DNA of 20,856 bases from Chara braunii (lineage: Eukaryota; Streptophyta; Charophyceae; Charales; Characeae), in assembly GCA_003427395.1 (NCBI GenBank), contig BFEA01000580.1, positions 638,923 through 659,778 of the forward strand, written 5' to 3'. The notes beneath the pieces were generated by a model. That model was given only the letters and a program-made list of their open reading frames with translations. It was not told the origin of the DNA and did not search any database. The translations under genes and the position numbers were made by a program. Of this stretch, positions 8,535 through 18,159 are shown in pieces; the first letter of the stretch is position 1; each line of letters begins with the position of its first letter.

Positions 8535-8663
8535 CCTCCTACATACTCTCCTCTCATCTCCTCACATCCTTCAACAACATCCTGGCTTGGTCTTTCATCT
8601 CAGCGAGTAGCACCTAGAGAGCGGCAAGGAGGGTCAGCACCTTCCTGTACCGAAACAGCAGGC

Positions 8664-10815
8664 ATGGCCAGTCCAACCATAGGCCGCCAAGCAGACTCCT
8701 TTCAAACAAGCTGTTCAGAATGCCACCCCGACGTACTGCAACCCACAAACGGACAAGGCAGCAATGAATATCATAAACAACGAAGCACTCAAATTTCTGA
8801 TTGAAAAAACAAAAGTTGTAATATCAGCCTTGGGCACCGGGCCTGGTTTTATATAACAAAGAAAGTTGAGGGTGAATCAATCATAGAAAAACAGAAAACA
8901 GAAGGGAAAGAAGAAGTAATCGTATGGAAGTACCCCGATGGAAAAGTGCCCGAACTTGATGATCTTCACGGAAGGCACAACGTGGTTTTCAACTTTGCCC
9001 GCAACAAAGCAGATCTCATGCCGACAGAGAAGAGAAAGTGGATTATAGAAACAGTAGAAGAGAAAGTGGGGAAGCCTTTTCTCTGCAGAATTTGGGTCGT
9101 AACAACATCGTGGTGGTTTTCAGCCATGAAGATCACGCACGGATCGCAGCAGAAATGCAGTCCAGGAACTGCAGCGGAACGATCTGCACGATAACCAAAT
9201 GCAAGCAACTGACTGCTCAAAGGCAAAATCCAACTTTCACGGTTTCATACAAGCAAACACAGATGAAAGAAAATTTATGGGTGCAATTCGAGAACATTCA
9301 ATTGGGATTCCATGGTCTGTTGGTGGAAAGATTGGAGAGACAATATCCAGCAAATAAAATCCTTGAATGGATCCTGTCGACCCCATATTTTCTAGCCCTC
9401 CCCTGTGGCTCCATGACGGCCTTCCTAGAAGTCAAGACAAATGACCCCCCGTTTTTTCCACTGACATGGGAATTCCAAACTGAGAGCAGAGTACCTGAAG
9501 TTAAGGTCTCTACCAAGACGTCTCCGATCTATTTCAGATGCAGGGAACGCGGTCATATGGGAACCGATCCGACTTGTCCGAAGTTTCCGAAATAGTCGAA
9601 GGAGCGGAAACTCCATCCCAACATGCTCGTGGAAGTTGAGGATGCCCCGGGCACCTGGTTCATCGTAGATTCCAACTACGATGGTTGGATGTTTGACGAC
9701 AATTTGTATGACCCAGATTGGGTGTGACACTATGCTGATCAAGAACCTTCTGTGAAAAAAACTAGCATTTTGCCCCTTGCATACAGTAGATGGCAAAAAA
9801 AAGCAACACGCAAAGTAACAAGGAATCCAACAAAGATAAACATCAACCCTCTAATTGACTCTCGTGTGGTTAGAAAAGAAAAAGTCATGGAAGATCTGTT
9901 GTGGGACTTGGATGCAGTCCAAGAACAGGTAGAATAGGAATACAACAAAGAACCAGAAGCTCTTCAAGAAATGTTGAGACGGTTGGAAGAATAGGCCCAA
10001 CATAAAAGGGCCAAGACACAAACAGACAACAAACGCACGCTAGTCAAAGTAAACTCCCAGGGGATGATCGAGGTGGGTCTCAAGAAGAGGAAGGCAATGA
10101 ACTCGGACAAGAAGGAGGCAGAACAGACCCAGGCGGAAGAGGAACAAAAAATTACAGTTTCTGATTTCCTCGACAACAGTGCAGACAGCAAAGCAAGCAA
10201 GGACTGTGAAGGGACAGGGGGACAACCAAAAATAGTACGTCTAAGCCTCAACGGTCTCTTCAATGACTAAGGGAATACATCGAAAAGGCCAAGAGGGAGA
10301 GGGAGCACATTTTTTACATCAGAGCAGCCTGTCTGAAGCACATTGTGAGATCCCCGAAAAATGGGAAGAACAGGACAATCGCTCACAATGAGAAGTCAAG
10401 AAAACAGTAGGACACGCTAAAGAAAGATAAGGCCGAGGTATTCTCTGAATACACCGCCTTCAGATATGCAAAAAAAAAGGGCAAGAGAACAAGGACTAGC
10501 AGAAAAGGACAAGATTATCCTCAACACCAAACTTTCAAGATTTGCATCCAAGGAAATGGAGGACGGGGAAAAATCAGAAAAAGAAGGAACAAAATTCGGA
10601 TCAAGCAGAGGGAGAAAACGAATCAGCACGCTCACTTTTGGAAAAAAAGTGGCTGTGGTCGTGACCCAAATAGTAAAATGAATAAAATGAAATACAGAGT
10701 ACACACCAGAGTTCATTCAACACATCGCCAATGGGGAGGCACCACACGTGGTGGCCTCGACCAAATCAGCGCGACTGACTCTTATGGACACCCGCCCGAT
10801 GCCCGTTGATTGCTG
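8664..10815 (+). pseudogene. LINE-B ORF1 (gag-like nucleic-acid-binding protein), disrupted
   Basis: The ATG at 8664 (MASPTIGRQ) aligns with the LINE-A start. Homologous blocks follow in the same order: NIINNEALKFLIEK near 8770; NIVVVFSHEDHARIAAEM near 9110; FHGLLVERLERQYPANKIL near 9310; the knuckle at about 9530-9580, whose first Cys is Tyr here (YFRCRERGH...C); LHPNMLVEVEDA near 9620; RWQKKAT near 9790; a Lys/Glu-rich region to about 10660; and APHVVASTKSARLTLMDT near 10750-10790. Frameshifts lie near 8845 and 9080, with stops at 9595 and beyond. Homology to LINE-A ends near 10815, where a different repeat begins, so ORF2 and the 3' end are missing. It contributes the uninterrupted counterpart of the LINE-A retroposon site. 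Confidence 0.75.
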
Positions 10816-11294
10816 CCAGGTAAGTTGTCGGGACCGGTGGGTCCCGAGACAAGTCTTAACCCCTGAGAGACGGTATATGACAGAATTGTGCACAACAGAG
10901 AAAACCAGAGGCAAAAGGCATAGGAAGGATGGAAGGCTAAGGCATAAGTGTCGGGGCCTAGAGGCCTAGAGAATGCCCTGGGCCGCGGGAACCAGTGGAC
11001 CAAGAAGAAATTAGTAGGACAGTAAACGGCAAATGGCCACAAGAGAATAATAAAGGCGTCCCTCCTTCCCCGAAGAAGAAGGACCGCCAGGAAAAATAAT
11101 GCTCGGGGCTGCGTGCCGCAGAAAGAGAGGAGTCAAGGAGGTCAAGAAAATAGCGGTGGGGCACCGACACGTGAGAATGGAGCAAGGGGTCAAGGGGGGC
11201 CATCGGGGTGTGGCATAGGAAGGGCCAAAGGGCCATAAGCCAAGTAAAAGACCGGGGGCGGAAATACCGGTGCGCGTGGGACATAGAAAGAGAC

Positions 11295-11301
11295 TATAAA
11301 T
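11295..11301 (+). promoter_or_regulatory. TATA-like motif inside the repeat block
   Basis: TATAAAT stands 56 bp upstream of the TGTCGGGG motif at 11357. It could be an LTR core promoter, but nothing else supports this. Confidence 0.2.
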
Positions 11302-11723
11302 GGGGCAGCCATGGGGAAGAAAGTACCAAGAGAAGCCGGAACACCGTAAGGAAAAGTGTCGGGGACCATAGAGGACTAAGTAAAAATAATGGCATTTTGA
11401 GGCCAAATAGCGGTGGGGCCACCGACGGGATAACGTGCCGTCAAGATCAAGATCTAGACGGCCAAGAATATTAGCACCACTAGTGCAAGCACTAGTGGAG
11501 GCAAACGAGAGGGCCAAAATAGAAAGGTAAACAAAAGAAAATCAAGGGAAGAAGCATGGCAGCAATCCGAAATATCTCGGACTAACCACCTTAAGGAAAG
11601 TGGAACCTAGAGAGGCTCCATGTAAAAAATAGGCTCCCAGGAGAAAATCGGAGCAAGGGGGGTCACAGGTTGGAAGATAGGGAGGCAAAAGAAGCCTCTC
11701 ATGGGCATGAGAGAGCCTCAATT

Positions 11724-11747
11724 GCAGTCCGAGAAATAACGGACTGC
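11724..11747. other. Hairpin GCAGTCCG/CGGACTGC (unit 1)
   Basis: This is a perfect 8-bp stem with an 8-base loop. A near copy with a 7-base loop lies at 12300-12322. Confidence 0.75.
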
Positions 11748-11921
11748 ACCATGGGCATAGGAAGGGCCAAAACTAAGAGGAAGGGCCTAGAAAAGGCCTT
11801 AACGGCTAGTTGACACTTGACATGCTAGAAAAAGAAAGAAAAAGAAAAGAAAAAGGTGGGAGAATAACACAAAAGGAGTGAGAGGAAGTGAGTGAGTTGG
11901 CCGTCAGTAGGGACTGGCACA

Positions 11922-11945
11922 AGTAGGGACTTGCAAGTCCCTACT
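11922..11945. other. 24-bp perfect palindrome
   Basis: AGTAGGGACTTG is followed at once by its exact reverse complement, CAAGTCCCTACT. The equivalent place in unit 2 (13205-13234) is an 11-bp perfect stem with a loop. Confidence 0.8.
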
Positions 11946-12132
11946 GTCCAAAAATGGAGGAAAAAAAAAAGAAAAGAAAAGGAACAAGAAAAGAAAGGAG
12001 AAAAGGGCCTTAACGGTAAAAAACGGTCACTTGGGGAGTTACATCCAAGACCAGATACATTCTGGGATATGACGGTTGCAAAGGGTCTTTATTTTCTCTT
12101 GATTTTGCAGAGAAAATGAAGAAAAATCAAGG

Positions 12133-12167
12133 CCCCATGCAACCGAGATACAACGGATTGCATGGGG
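12133..12167. other. Hairpin with 10-bp perfect stem
   Basis: CCCCATGCAA (12133-12142) pairs with TTGCATGGGG (12158-12167), and an inner CCG/CGG pairs with one bulge. The loop core GAGATACAAC resembles the GAGAAATAAC loop of the hairpin at 11724, although the stem differs. Confidence 0.75.
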
Positions 12168-12299
12168 GAGGAGAAACACATGTTTTAGATGCATCCGGAG
12201 CCAATATTGAGTCCGTATGCACTTGGGAGTTGGCTGTCTCTTTTTGTTTCAGTTTAAGGCATGTGGTGGGGCCATGAGGCTAGGGACAATGCCATTATG

Positions 12300-12322
12300 G
12301 CAGTCCGAGAATAGCGGACTGC
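12300..12322. other. Hairpin GCAGTCCG/CGGACTGC (copy)
   Basis: This is a perfect 8-bp stem with loop AGAATAG. It repeats the 11724-11747 hairpin and lies between the two direct-repeat units. Confidence 0.75.
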
Positions 12323-12542
12323 ATGAGGGTGCCTAGGCCAAAAGAAAAAGGGCCTTGACTCTTCTAAAACACTAGAAAAGAGCGCCCCTGGCTTGGGCAA
12401 ATAAATACGGTAAATAGGGGTCACAGGATCGTGGATCTCGCGACCTAGAATGTTCGTGGCACTTTAGGCTCATGAGAGGAAGGGATTGGAGCTGTCGGGG
12501 ACAAGGAAGCCCCAAATAAAAATGGGACGTCACCAGGAAGGA

Positions 12543-13234
12543 TGTCGGGGACTAAATGGGCCCAAATAAAAATAGTTGAAATTTGGAACATGCTCCGGCG
12601 GGACCACCGCCAGTTCTAAAAAATGAAACTAACATGGGAGAATGGCGGGGACTTGAGTAGTCCCAAGAGAACCATGAGCTAGCAAAGAGGAGAAGTGTGG
12701 AAGTAAGAAGTGTCGTTAAGATCAAGATCTTGACAGTGGAAAATATTAGCCACTATGAGTGCAAAACTGAAAGGAGCCTAGGAGAGGGTGCTAGGAGATA
12801 AAATTGAGGGAGGAAGGGTAAAGGAGAGACTACCCAGCACTCCGAGACATCTCGGACTAGCAAGGCACTAGAAAGGAGAGCCGCAATGGGCTTTATGCAG
12901 AAAATAAGCTGCCAAAGAAAAATCGGAGCACAAGGGGACTCAAAAATGAAGAAATGGAGGCAAACAGGAGCCCCCATGAGCATGGTGGCTTCATTATTGC
13001 AATTCGAGTTGCAACGGCCAACTGCTGGCCATGAACCTGGTCATGAATGAGGTTCTAAGGCCTAGAAAGCGGGTGCACAGCAGCTTGATACTTGTCACAA
13101 CAGAAACAAAAGAAAAAGGAGAGAGAAAGGGGAGAAAAAGGAGGAAGGATAAGTCAAAAAGGGAGAAAAGGGTGGAGGAGAATGTGCCGGCCAGTTGAGA
13201 CTGGCACAGTAGGGACTGGAAGATCCCTACTGTG
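12543..13234. repeat. Direct-repeat unit 2 with ordered hairpins
   Basis: The unit begins TGTCGGGGACT. It contains GGCGG-GACCA-CCGCC (12597-12611), AAGATCAAGATCT near 12720, TCCGAG-ACAT-CTCGGA (12841-12856), AAAATCGGAGCA near 12920, an A/G-rich run, and an 11-bp perfect stem CACAGTAGGGA/TCCCTACTGTG (13205-13215 with 13224-13234). The order matches unit 1, while stem sequences differ on both sides and keep pairing. Confidence 0.65.
13205..13234. other. Hairpin CACAGTAGGGA/TCCCTACTGTG (unit 2)
   Basis: This is a perfect 11-bp stem with an 8-base loop, at the position in unit 2 that corresponds to the palindrome at 11922-11945 in unit 1. Confidence 0.75.
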
Positions 13235-13440
13235 ACCTCATCCTTCCAGATTTAATATCTGAATTTAAAAGGGCAAAAATGAGTGAAAAAGCAAAAAGGA
13301 GTTGGCCGTTTTTTTTTGTGAGTCATGGATTTGAGATCAGATCTCATGGTTGTGCAATCAGACTCGCATACTTCGTCACTTCACATGCATACAAACAGAT
13401 GGTGAATCACACTGGCGCCTAGCGCCCAACTCAAAGCTCG

Positions 13441-13873
13441 AAGATATGGAAACCAAGACATAGTTCAGATGCANNCTCGCTTCAATAGGNTATGGTGCAT
13501 CANCACCNACACATCGCAACGCTCGTCATTGTGTCCAACACCACTGTTCACTTCACACTTCAACTCCGGATCACCGTGGATACCCCACGCGCACACTCTG
13601 CACACACACGACTGCACACCTACTACTAACTATGGCAACTNTGACCGCCANCTAACTCTACTCTACAAGCAGTAATGGCTGCGNTAACTCCCTCTAGCCC
13701 ACTTCGACTTCAGGCTTCTCTGCAGACCACCTCGCACAAGTCACCGTGGCAGCGCTTCCGCATGGCTCCCGCAGGAATGAATGAATGGTTGTGCGCTGCC
13801 TCTTGATTTATACTTTTGTAACTCGATGGTCTGCCCCTTTCCATCGGCCCATGGTACACACAGTCCCCTATGG
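13441..13873. other. Low-quality spacer with isolated ambiguous bases
   Basis: Single Ns stand at 13474, 13475, 13490, 13503, 13508, 13641, 13651 and 13684 (another is at 13969). I see no gene here. On the minus strand this may be part of the 3' LTR of the gypsy element, but no LTR boundary could be set. Confidence 0.6.
13806..13812 (-). promoter_or_regulatory. Candidate TATA box on the minus strand (possible 3' LTR)
   Basis: TATAAAT on the minus strand lies about 700 bp downstream of the gypsy pol end, where a 3' LTR promoter would be expected. No second LTR copy is visible for confirmation. Confidence 0.2.
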
Positions 13874-14064
13874 TACTTGCTGGACTGGACTGGGACTGAC
13901 TGGACTGTACCGCTGACTGCATGGGGACGCACTGCTAACGTACCGCTATCGTACTGCGAACGTACTGCNTACTTGCTGGACTGGACTGGGACTGACTGGA
14001 CTGTACCGCTGACTGCATGGGGACGCACTGCTAACGTACCGCTATCGTACTGCGAACGTACTGC
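13874..14064. repeat. Identical 95-bp tandem copies separated by one N
   Basis: Bases 13874-13968 and 13970-14064 appear identical, each running from TACTTGCTGGACTGG to GCGAACGTACTGC, with a single N at 13969 between them. They are either a very recent duplication or an assembly join that duplicated or collapsed a repeat. Confidence 0.85.
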
Positions 14065-14077
14065 TGTTGGTCCACCA

Positions 14078-14107
14078 CTTGCCCACTTGCCCACTTGCCC
14101 ACTTGCC
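14078..14107. repeat. 8-bp tandem repeat (CTTGCCCA)
   Basis: Three perfect CTTGCCCA units plus a partial fourth form a short microsatellite. Confidence 0.85.
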
Positions 14108-14173
14108 TCAATCTAAAACGTGAGCAAGCTGCGAAAGGGCACTTCTGGATCTTCCGAAAGTCTGTGGACTTGG

Positions 14174-14266
14174 CCTTTCGGGACTGTAGCAGCTAAGACC
14201 TTGACCTTTCAGGACTGTAGCAGCTACGACTTTGACCCTTCAGGACATCTACAACTACGACTTCTG
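14174..14266. repeat. 31-bp tandem repeat, three units
   Basis: Units start at 14174, 14205 and 14236 and share CC(T/C)TTC(G/A)GGAC, then a TGTAGCAGCTA-like segment and a GACTT-like segment. The third unit is more diverged. The period is not a multiple of three and no gene is implied. Confidence 0.8.
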
Positions 14267-14511
14267 GAACCCTCTAAGACCTCTACTCGACAGGTCTACA
14301 GATCGAATCCCTGTGTCCACACAGTCCTACGACAGACAAACAACAACTCACGAAACACAGGTCACGGGTTCAAATACTCAGGGGTCAACTCGGTACTGTA
14401 CATGGGTAAGGTAAGGTCTGGGGATCGAACCCTGGGATCTGCATCTGCCTCTGCAAAGGTGAAAACCATTTCACTCCCGCCGGCCTAAATTCGAGGTCCT
14501 CCGAGAATAAC

Positions 14512-17500
14512 TCAGTCTAAGGCAGGACCTTTACCTTTCTTATCTCTCTCGTAGGCTCTAACTATGTCGGGAGCTGTCTCTAAAAGTTACGTTCTAGTAA
14601 AACAGCGGTCGTCCTCGGGCTCCTGATAAGCGAATCGGACTTTATATTGTTTCTGTGGACGACCTCTACCTCCTATTCTGAATACATCTTCACCTACAAT
14701 GATGTCAATGTCATATCTTGCGTCCATGTTGACTCGTGACACACGACAACAACTTTGATGCATGGAATACAGGGTAGGTATGGAGGTGCGCTGGAATTTC
14801 AATAGTGTAGGATGGTCCATCTTCGCCGCGCTTGACTTCTAGGACTGGCCACGGTCCTCTATATGCAGGCAGTAACTTCTGCGAAATGTTATCCTCAGGA
14901 GCAAACTCTTTCGACTTCACCCAGACTAAGTCGCCTACTTGAAACTGTGACGGGCGACGATGCTTGTTGGCTTGCTCTATCATCCTATGCTGGGCCTTCC
15001 TGAGGTTCTCTACAACGGTGGCTAACTCCTCGTGCTGTAACGCAAACTCCCTAGTACCGGGCAGTAGCCTGTGAATCTGATCCCGGTTAAGTCCCTCAAA
15101 CGGTCTCCGTGGTCTAAAGGACTTGTGCAATTCGTTGGGAGTGCGACATGTGGACAGGTGCACGCTGTTATTGTAGGCACTGGCTACCTTTGGGAGCATC
15201 TCATCCCATTTAGTCTGATCAGGTCTAATGTACATTCTCAGAACTTGCTGTAGGAGCTTATTCATTTGCTCAGTCTGACCGTTAGTCTCTGGATGACGGC
15301 CAGCTGGCATCAACAGCTTGGAGCCGTATACTCTCATCAACTCCTGCCAGTTCTGACTAGTGAATCGGGTGTCTCTATCGCTAACTATAGGCAGCGGAAT
15401 CCCGTGTTCACTGACCCAATGATCAAAAAACTTCTGAACTACTAACTCTGTACGTGCCTCCGCAGACAACGGAACAAAAACTGCATACTTGCTAAATCTG
15501 TCTGCTATGACCATGACTTGGCTCTTACTATGCCTGCTCTTGATGCCGGTGTCCATGAAATCAATGGACACTGAATCTCCGGGCTGGTCAGGAATAGGCA
15601 GGGGTCTGAGAAGACCTAGAGGGGCGCGCGTAGTTTTTTTCCTTTGGCAGACCTTACAACTGCGGACGTACTCTATGCAGTCGGCCTTCATCCCTGGCCA
15701 AATATACGCGCACATCAGATTGGCTAGAGTCTTTTGCCAACCGAAATGTCCCTCTGTATCGTGACATTCCCCTAAGATCAGGCTACGAATCTCTTCACTG
15801 TTGGGGACACACAAGTGGTCTACTACATCATTTTTCTCAAATAACAAATCCTTTGTAGTCCGGTGATGTGGTTCGCTCTTTGGGGCCTCCTTAACTCTTT
15901 TGAGGAGGTCGCTATAGATAGGGTCCTGCGCATACCCCTCTCTAACTTTCTGTTGCAGGTCTTTCCCTATATCCAGATAATGGACTATCGCTCCAAAGTA
16001 GTCTGACCTTCTACTCAGAGCGTCTGCAACTACATTATACTTTCCTTTTACTGACTTGAGCTCGAAATCATATTGATCTATTTTTGCATCCCACCTAGTC
16101 AACTTAGGTGTCATCTTGGCCTGTGTCTTCAGCCACCTCAGAGTCTCGTGGTTTGAATACACCTTGAAGTGTCTCCCAAGCAAGTAATGCTTCTAATGTT
16201 CTAACGCTTGCCTGAGAGCGTAGAGTTCCCTCTCGTAGGTGGATGTCGCTACCTTCTCTGAAGGCAACCTAGCAGACATGAACTTTACGGGTCTATATCT
16301 GTTGCCATCGACTTGGTGTAGTACAACACCTATGCCATACTGGCTTGCGTCAGTGGTAACAACGAAAGGTAAGGACGGATCGGCGACCTTAAGGACCGGA
16401 TACTCTATCAACGCCTGCTTCAACTTCTGGCAGACGTGCAGTCCTTATCCCACTTCCAGATTGTTTCTTTCTTTAGCAATCTACGAAGGGGTGCAGCGAT
16501 GGTAGAGAATTTTCTCACAAACTTCCTGTAGTAGTTCGCTAGGCCTAAGAACGATCGCAACTCTGTCAGCGTGCGGGGCGTAGGCCAATCCCTAATCGCT
16601 GCAATTTTGCTATCCTCTGGCTTAATGTCGTCTCCGTCTAAGACATGGCCTAAGTACAAAACTTGGGTCTTTGCCCACTCACAGTTCTTGGGGTTGAAGT
16701 TAGCCTCTCTCAGCTTCTCCAAGACCTGCCTCAGATGACCCTGGTGCTCTTGGAGGGTCTTGCTAAAAACTAGAATGTCATCTAGATATACTACTACAAA
16801 TCTATCTAACCACGACCTAAACAGGTCATTCATACAAAGCTGAAAAGTCGCTGGCGCGTTGGTTAGTCCAAAGGGCATGACTATAAACTCATAGTGCCCA
16901 TAGAATGCGGTCTTATACTGGTCATCAGGATGAACCTCTATCTGATGATATCCGGACTTCAAATCTATCTTCGAAAAGTACTTGCAACCCTGCACCCGGT
17001 CTAAAAGATTATCTATGTGGGGCAGCGGCTCAACACTCTTTACCGTAATAGCATTGAGACCCCTATGGTCGATACACATCCTGAGCTCTCCCTCCTTTTT
17101 GGGAACAAATAGAACAGGTGCTCCAAATGGAGACGAACTGGGCCTAATCCAACCCTTCTCTAGGAGCTCGTCTAACTGCTTGCATTGCTCCTCCAACTCC
17201 CGTGGAGACATTCTATACACCGCTCCTTTGGGGTTTCTACTGCCAGGCTCAATCTCAATGCGATGCTGGATGGGCCGCGGTACTACTCCTGTCGGCGGCT
17301 CAGCTAAATCCTTGAACCCTTCCAGCAGCTTGGCAATAGCTGGGTCAATGGGTTTCTCCTCCTTAGGCTCAGTGATAGGCCTGACGTAAACTACGAAGAC
17401 CTGTTCCTCTAATTTCTCCTTTTTCACCAATCGGGCAAACACAGAAGCACTGAGACAACAATGTGCCAAAGTGTTATCTACACCTGACGCTTGGAACAGA

Positions 17501-18159
17501 CGGGCAGTCTTAACCTCGCCTGACGGGCTAGGGAGCCAACACTCATGCTCTCTCAAGTGGAGTGTGGCCCCAGCTGCCTCTCCCCAGTCCATACCTAGGA
17601 CTATATCAAAAGGAAGGTCATCTTGTACGAGGAGAGTCAGGGAATGGAGAACCTTCTCCACTTTCCCATCTTTCTCTAGGCGGAAATACGCCTGGACTCC
17701 CTCTACGTAGTCCTCAACACGCATAGTGCGGTTGTCTGCGAGGACACTTACTATGGGGTCTTCCAACTTTTGGACTTTTAACCCTAGCCTCAACTTCTTC
17801 AGCGCTCTACGGCTAATATAACTACGGGTAGCCCCTGAATCTATAAGGGCTCCTGCTCTACTTCTGAAAACTTCTACATCTACTAACACTAGTTGTCCTT
17901 TACTCTCCTTTTTCATCTTAGCCCAGGCGGGCATTCTCTCTTTCAACTCATTAGCCACGCCTGTGAGGGAGGTGCCTAGAAAGACTCTAACACAAGCAGT
18001 CTCTCGACAGCTATCTGGGCACCGGCCTGCAACCTCTGCCATAGGCTCATGTGGTGTGGGAGTTTCTTGCCGGCTCGCGCCCGTTTCCCCACATGGCCTT
18101 ATGGTAGGGGCAGTTGCGACCCCTACCAGCGACTGCCTTTTGCCTGTTGGGCAGCCCAT
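14512..18159 (-). pseudogene. pol: Gypsy pol (protease-RT-RNase H-integrase), disrupted
   Basis: From 18159: protease DSGA at residues 107-110; RT with DLKSGYHQI (about 399-407), MPFGLTNAPATFQ and VVYLDD (456-461); family members usually have about three more residues between KTAF and YGHYEF. A frameshift near 16430 precedes RNase H (TTDASQYGIG, YERELYAL). A TAG near 16190 stands where Trp is usual (ALEH-x-KHYLLG), and the third catalytic Asp is Asn (VYSNHET). Integrase follows, numbered from 16183: His141, His146, Cys176, Cys179; Asp208, Asp269, Glu305, i.e. DD35E; then GPWPV. A frameshift near 14740 and a TAA near 14585 break the chromodomain-like end (YDIDIIVGED, YKVRF, LLETAPDIVRAYE), which stops at 14512. 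The pol proteins would cleave, reverse-transcribe and integrate the element; this copy cannot. Confidence 0.9.

Larger units (their letters stand above)
11357..11945. repeat. Direct-repeat unit 1 with ordered hairpins
   Basis: The unit begins TGTCGGGGACC. It contains in order CGGTGG-GG-CCACCG (11411-11424), TCAAGATCAAGATCT (11441-11455), TCCGA/TCGGA (11566-11581), AAAATCGGAGCA near 11645, GCAGTCCG/CGGACTGC (11724-11747), an A/G-rich run, and a 24-bp perfect palindrome at 11922-11945. Unit 2 repeats most of these landmarks in the same order at similar spacing. Confidence 0.65.
10816..13440. repeat. Purine-rich non-coding repeat block with recurrent TGTCGGGGAC motifs
   Basis: TGTCGGG occurs at 10827, 10949, 11357, 12493 and 12543, with TGGCGGGG at 12643. 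Most are followed by a short complementary segment (for example GGGGACT..AGTCCC at 12647-12663) and some by an AAATAAAAAT tract. Two long direct-repeat units lie inside (11357-11945 and 12543-13234). A TG start with GTCGGGGAC resembles the ends of some plant LTRs, so tandem or solo LTR remnants are possible. No gag/pol motif, primer-binding site or matching CA end was found. Open frames here are short and unrecognised. Confidence 0.6.

Noticed and set aside
11011-11517. A 168-codon minus-strand open frame
   Set aside because: It crosses the start of direct-repeat unit 1, has biased Pro/Ser/Leu composition and no recognisable motif. Length alone is not evidence in purine-rich repeats.
13380-13440. 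TGGCGCCTAGCGCC near 13414 as a primer-binding site
   Set aside because: It resembles some plant primer-binding sites only over TGGCGCC and is palindromic. No LTR end or gag start follows at the expected distance.
13741-14116. Overlapping ~110-codon frames on both strands
   Set aside because: They are produced by the identical 95-bp tandem copies and run through an N. Internal amino-acid repeats only mirror the DNA repeat.
14078-14266. Short regular repeats considered as a CRISPR-like array
   Set aside because: The 8-bp and 31-bp units are contiguous with no unique spacers, and the context is eukaryotic.
14300-14440. tRNA T-arm/B-box-like motifs (GATCGAATCCC, GGGTTCAAATACTC, GGATCGAACCC)
   Set aside because: No pairing T-stem, A-box or cloverleaf could be built around any of them. 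They are not tRNA genes and at most resemble motifs found near LTR retrotransposons.
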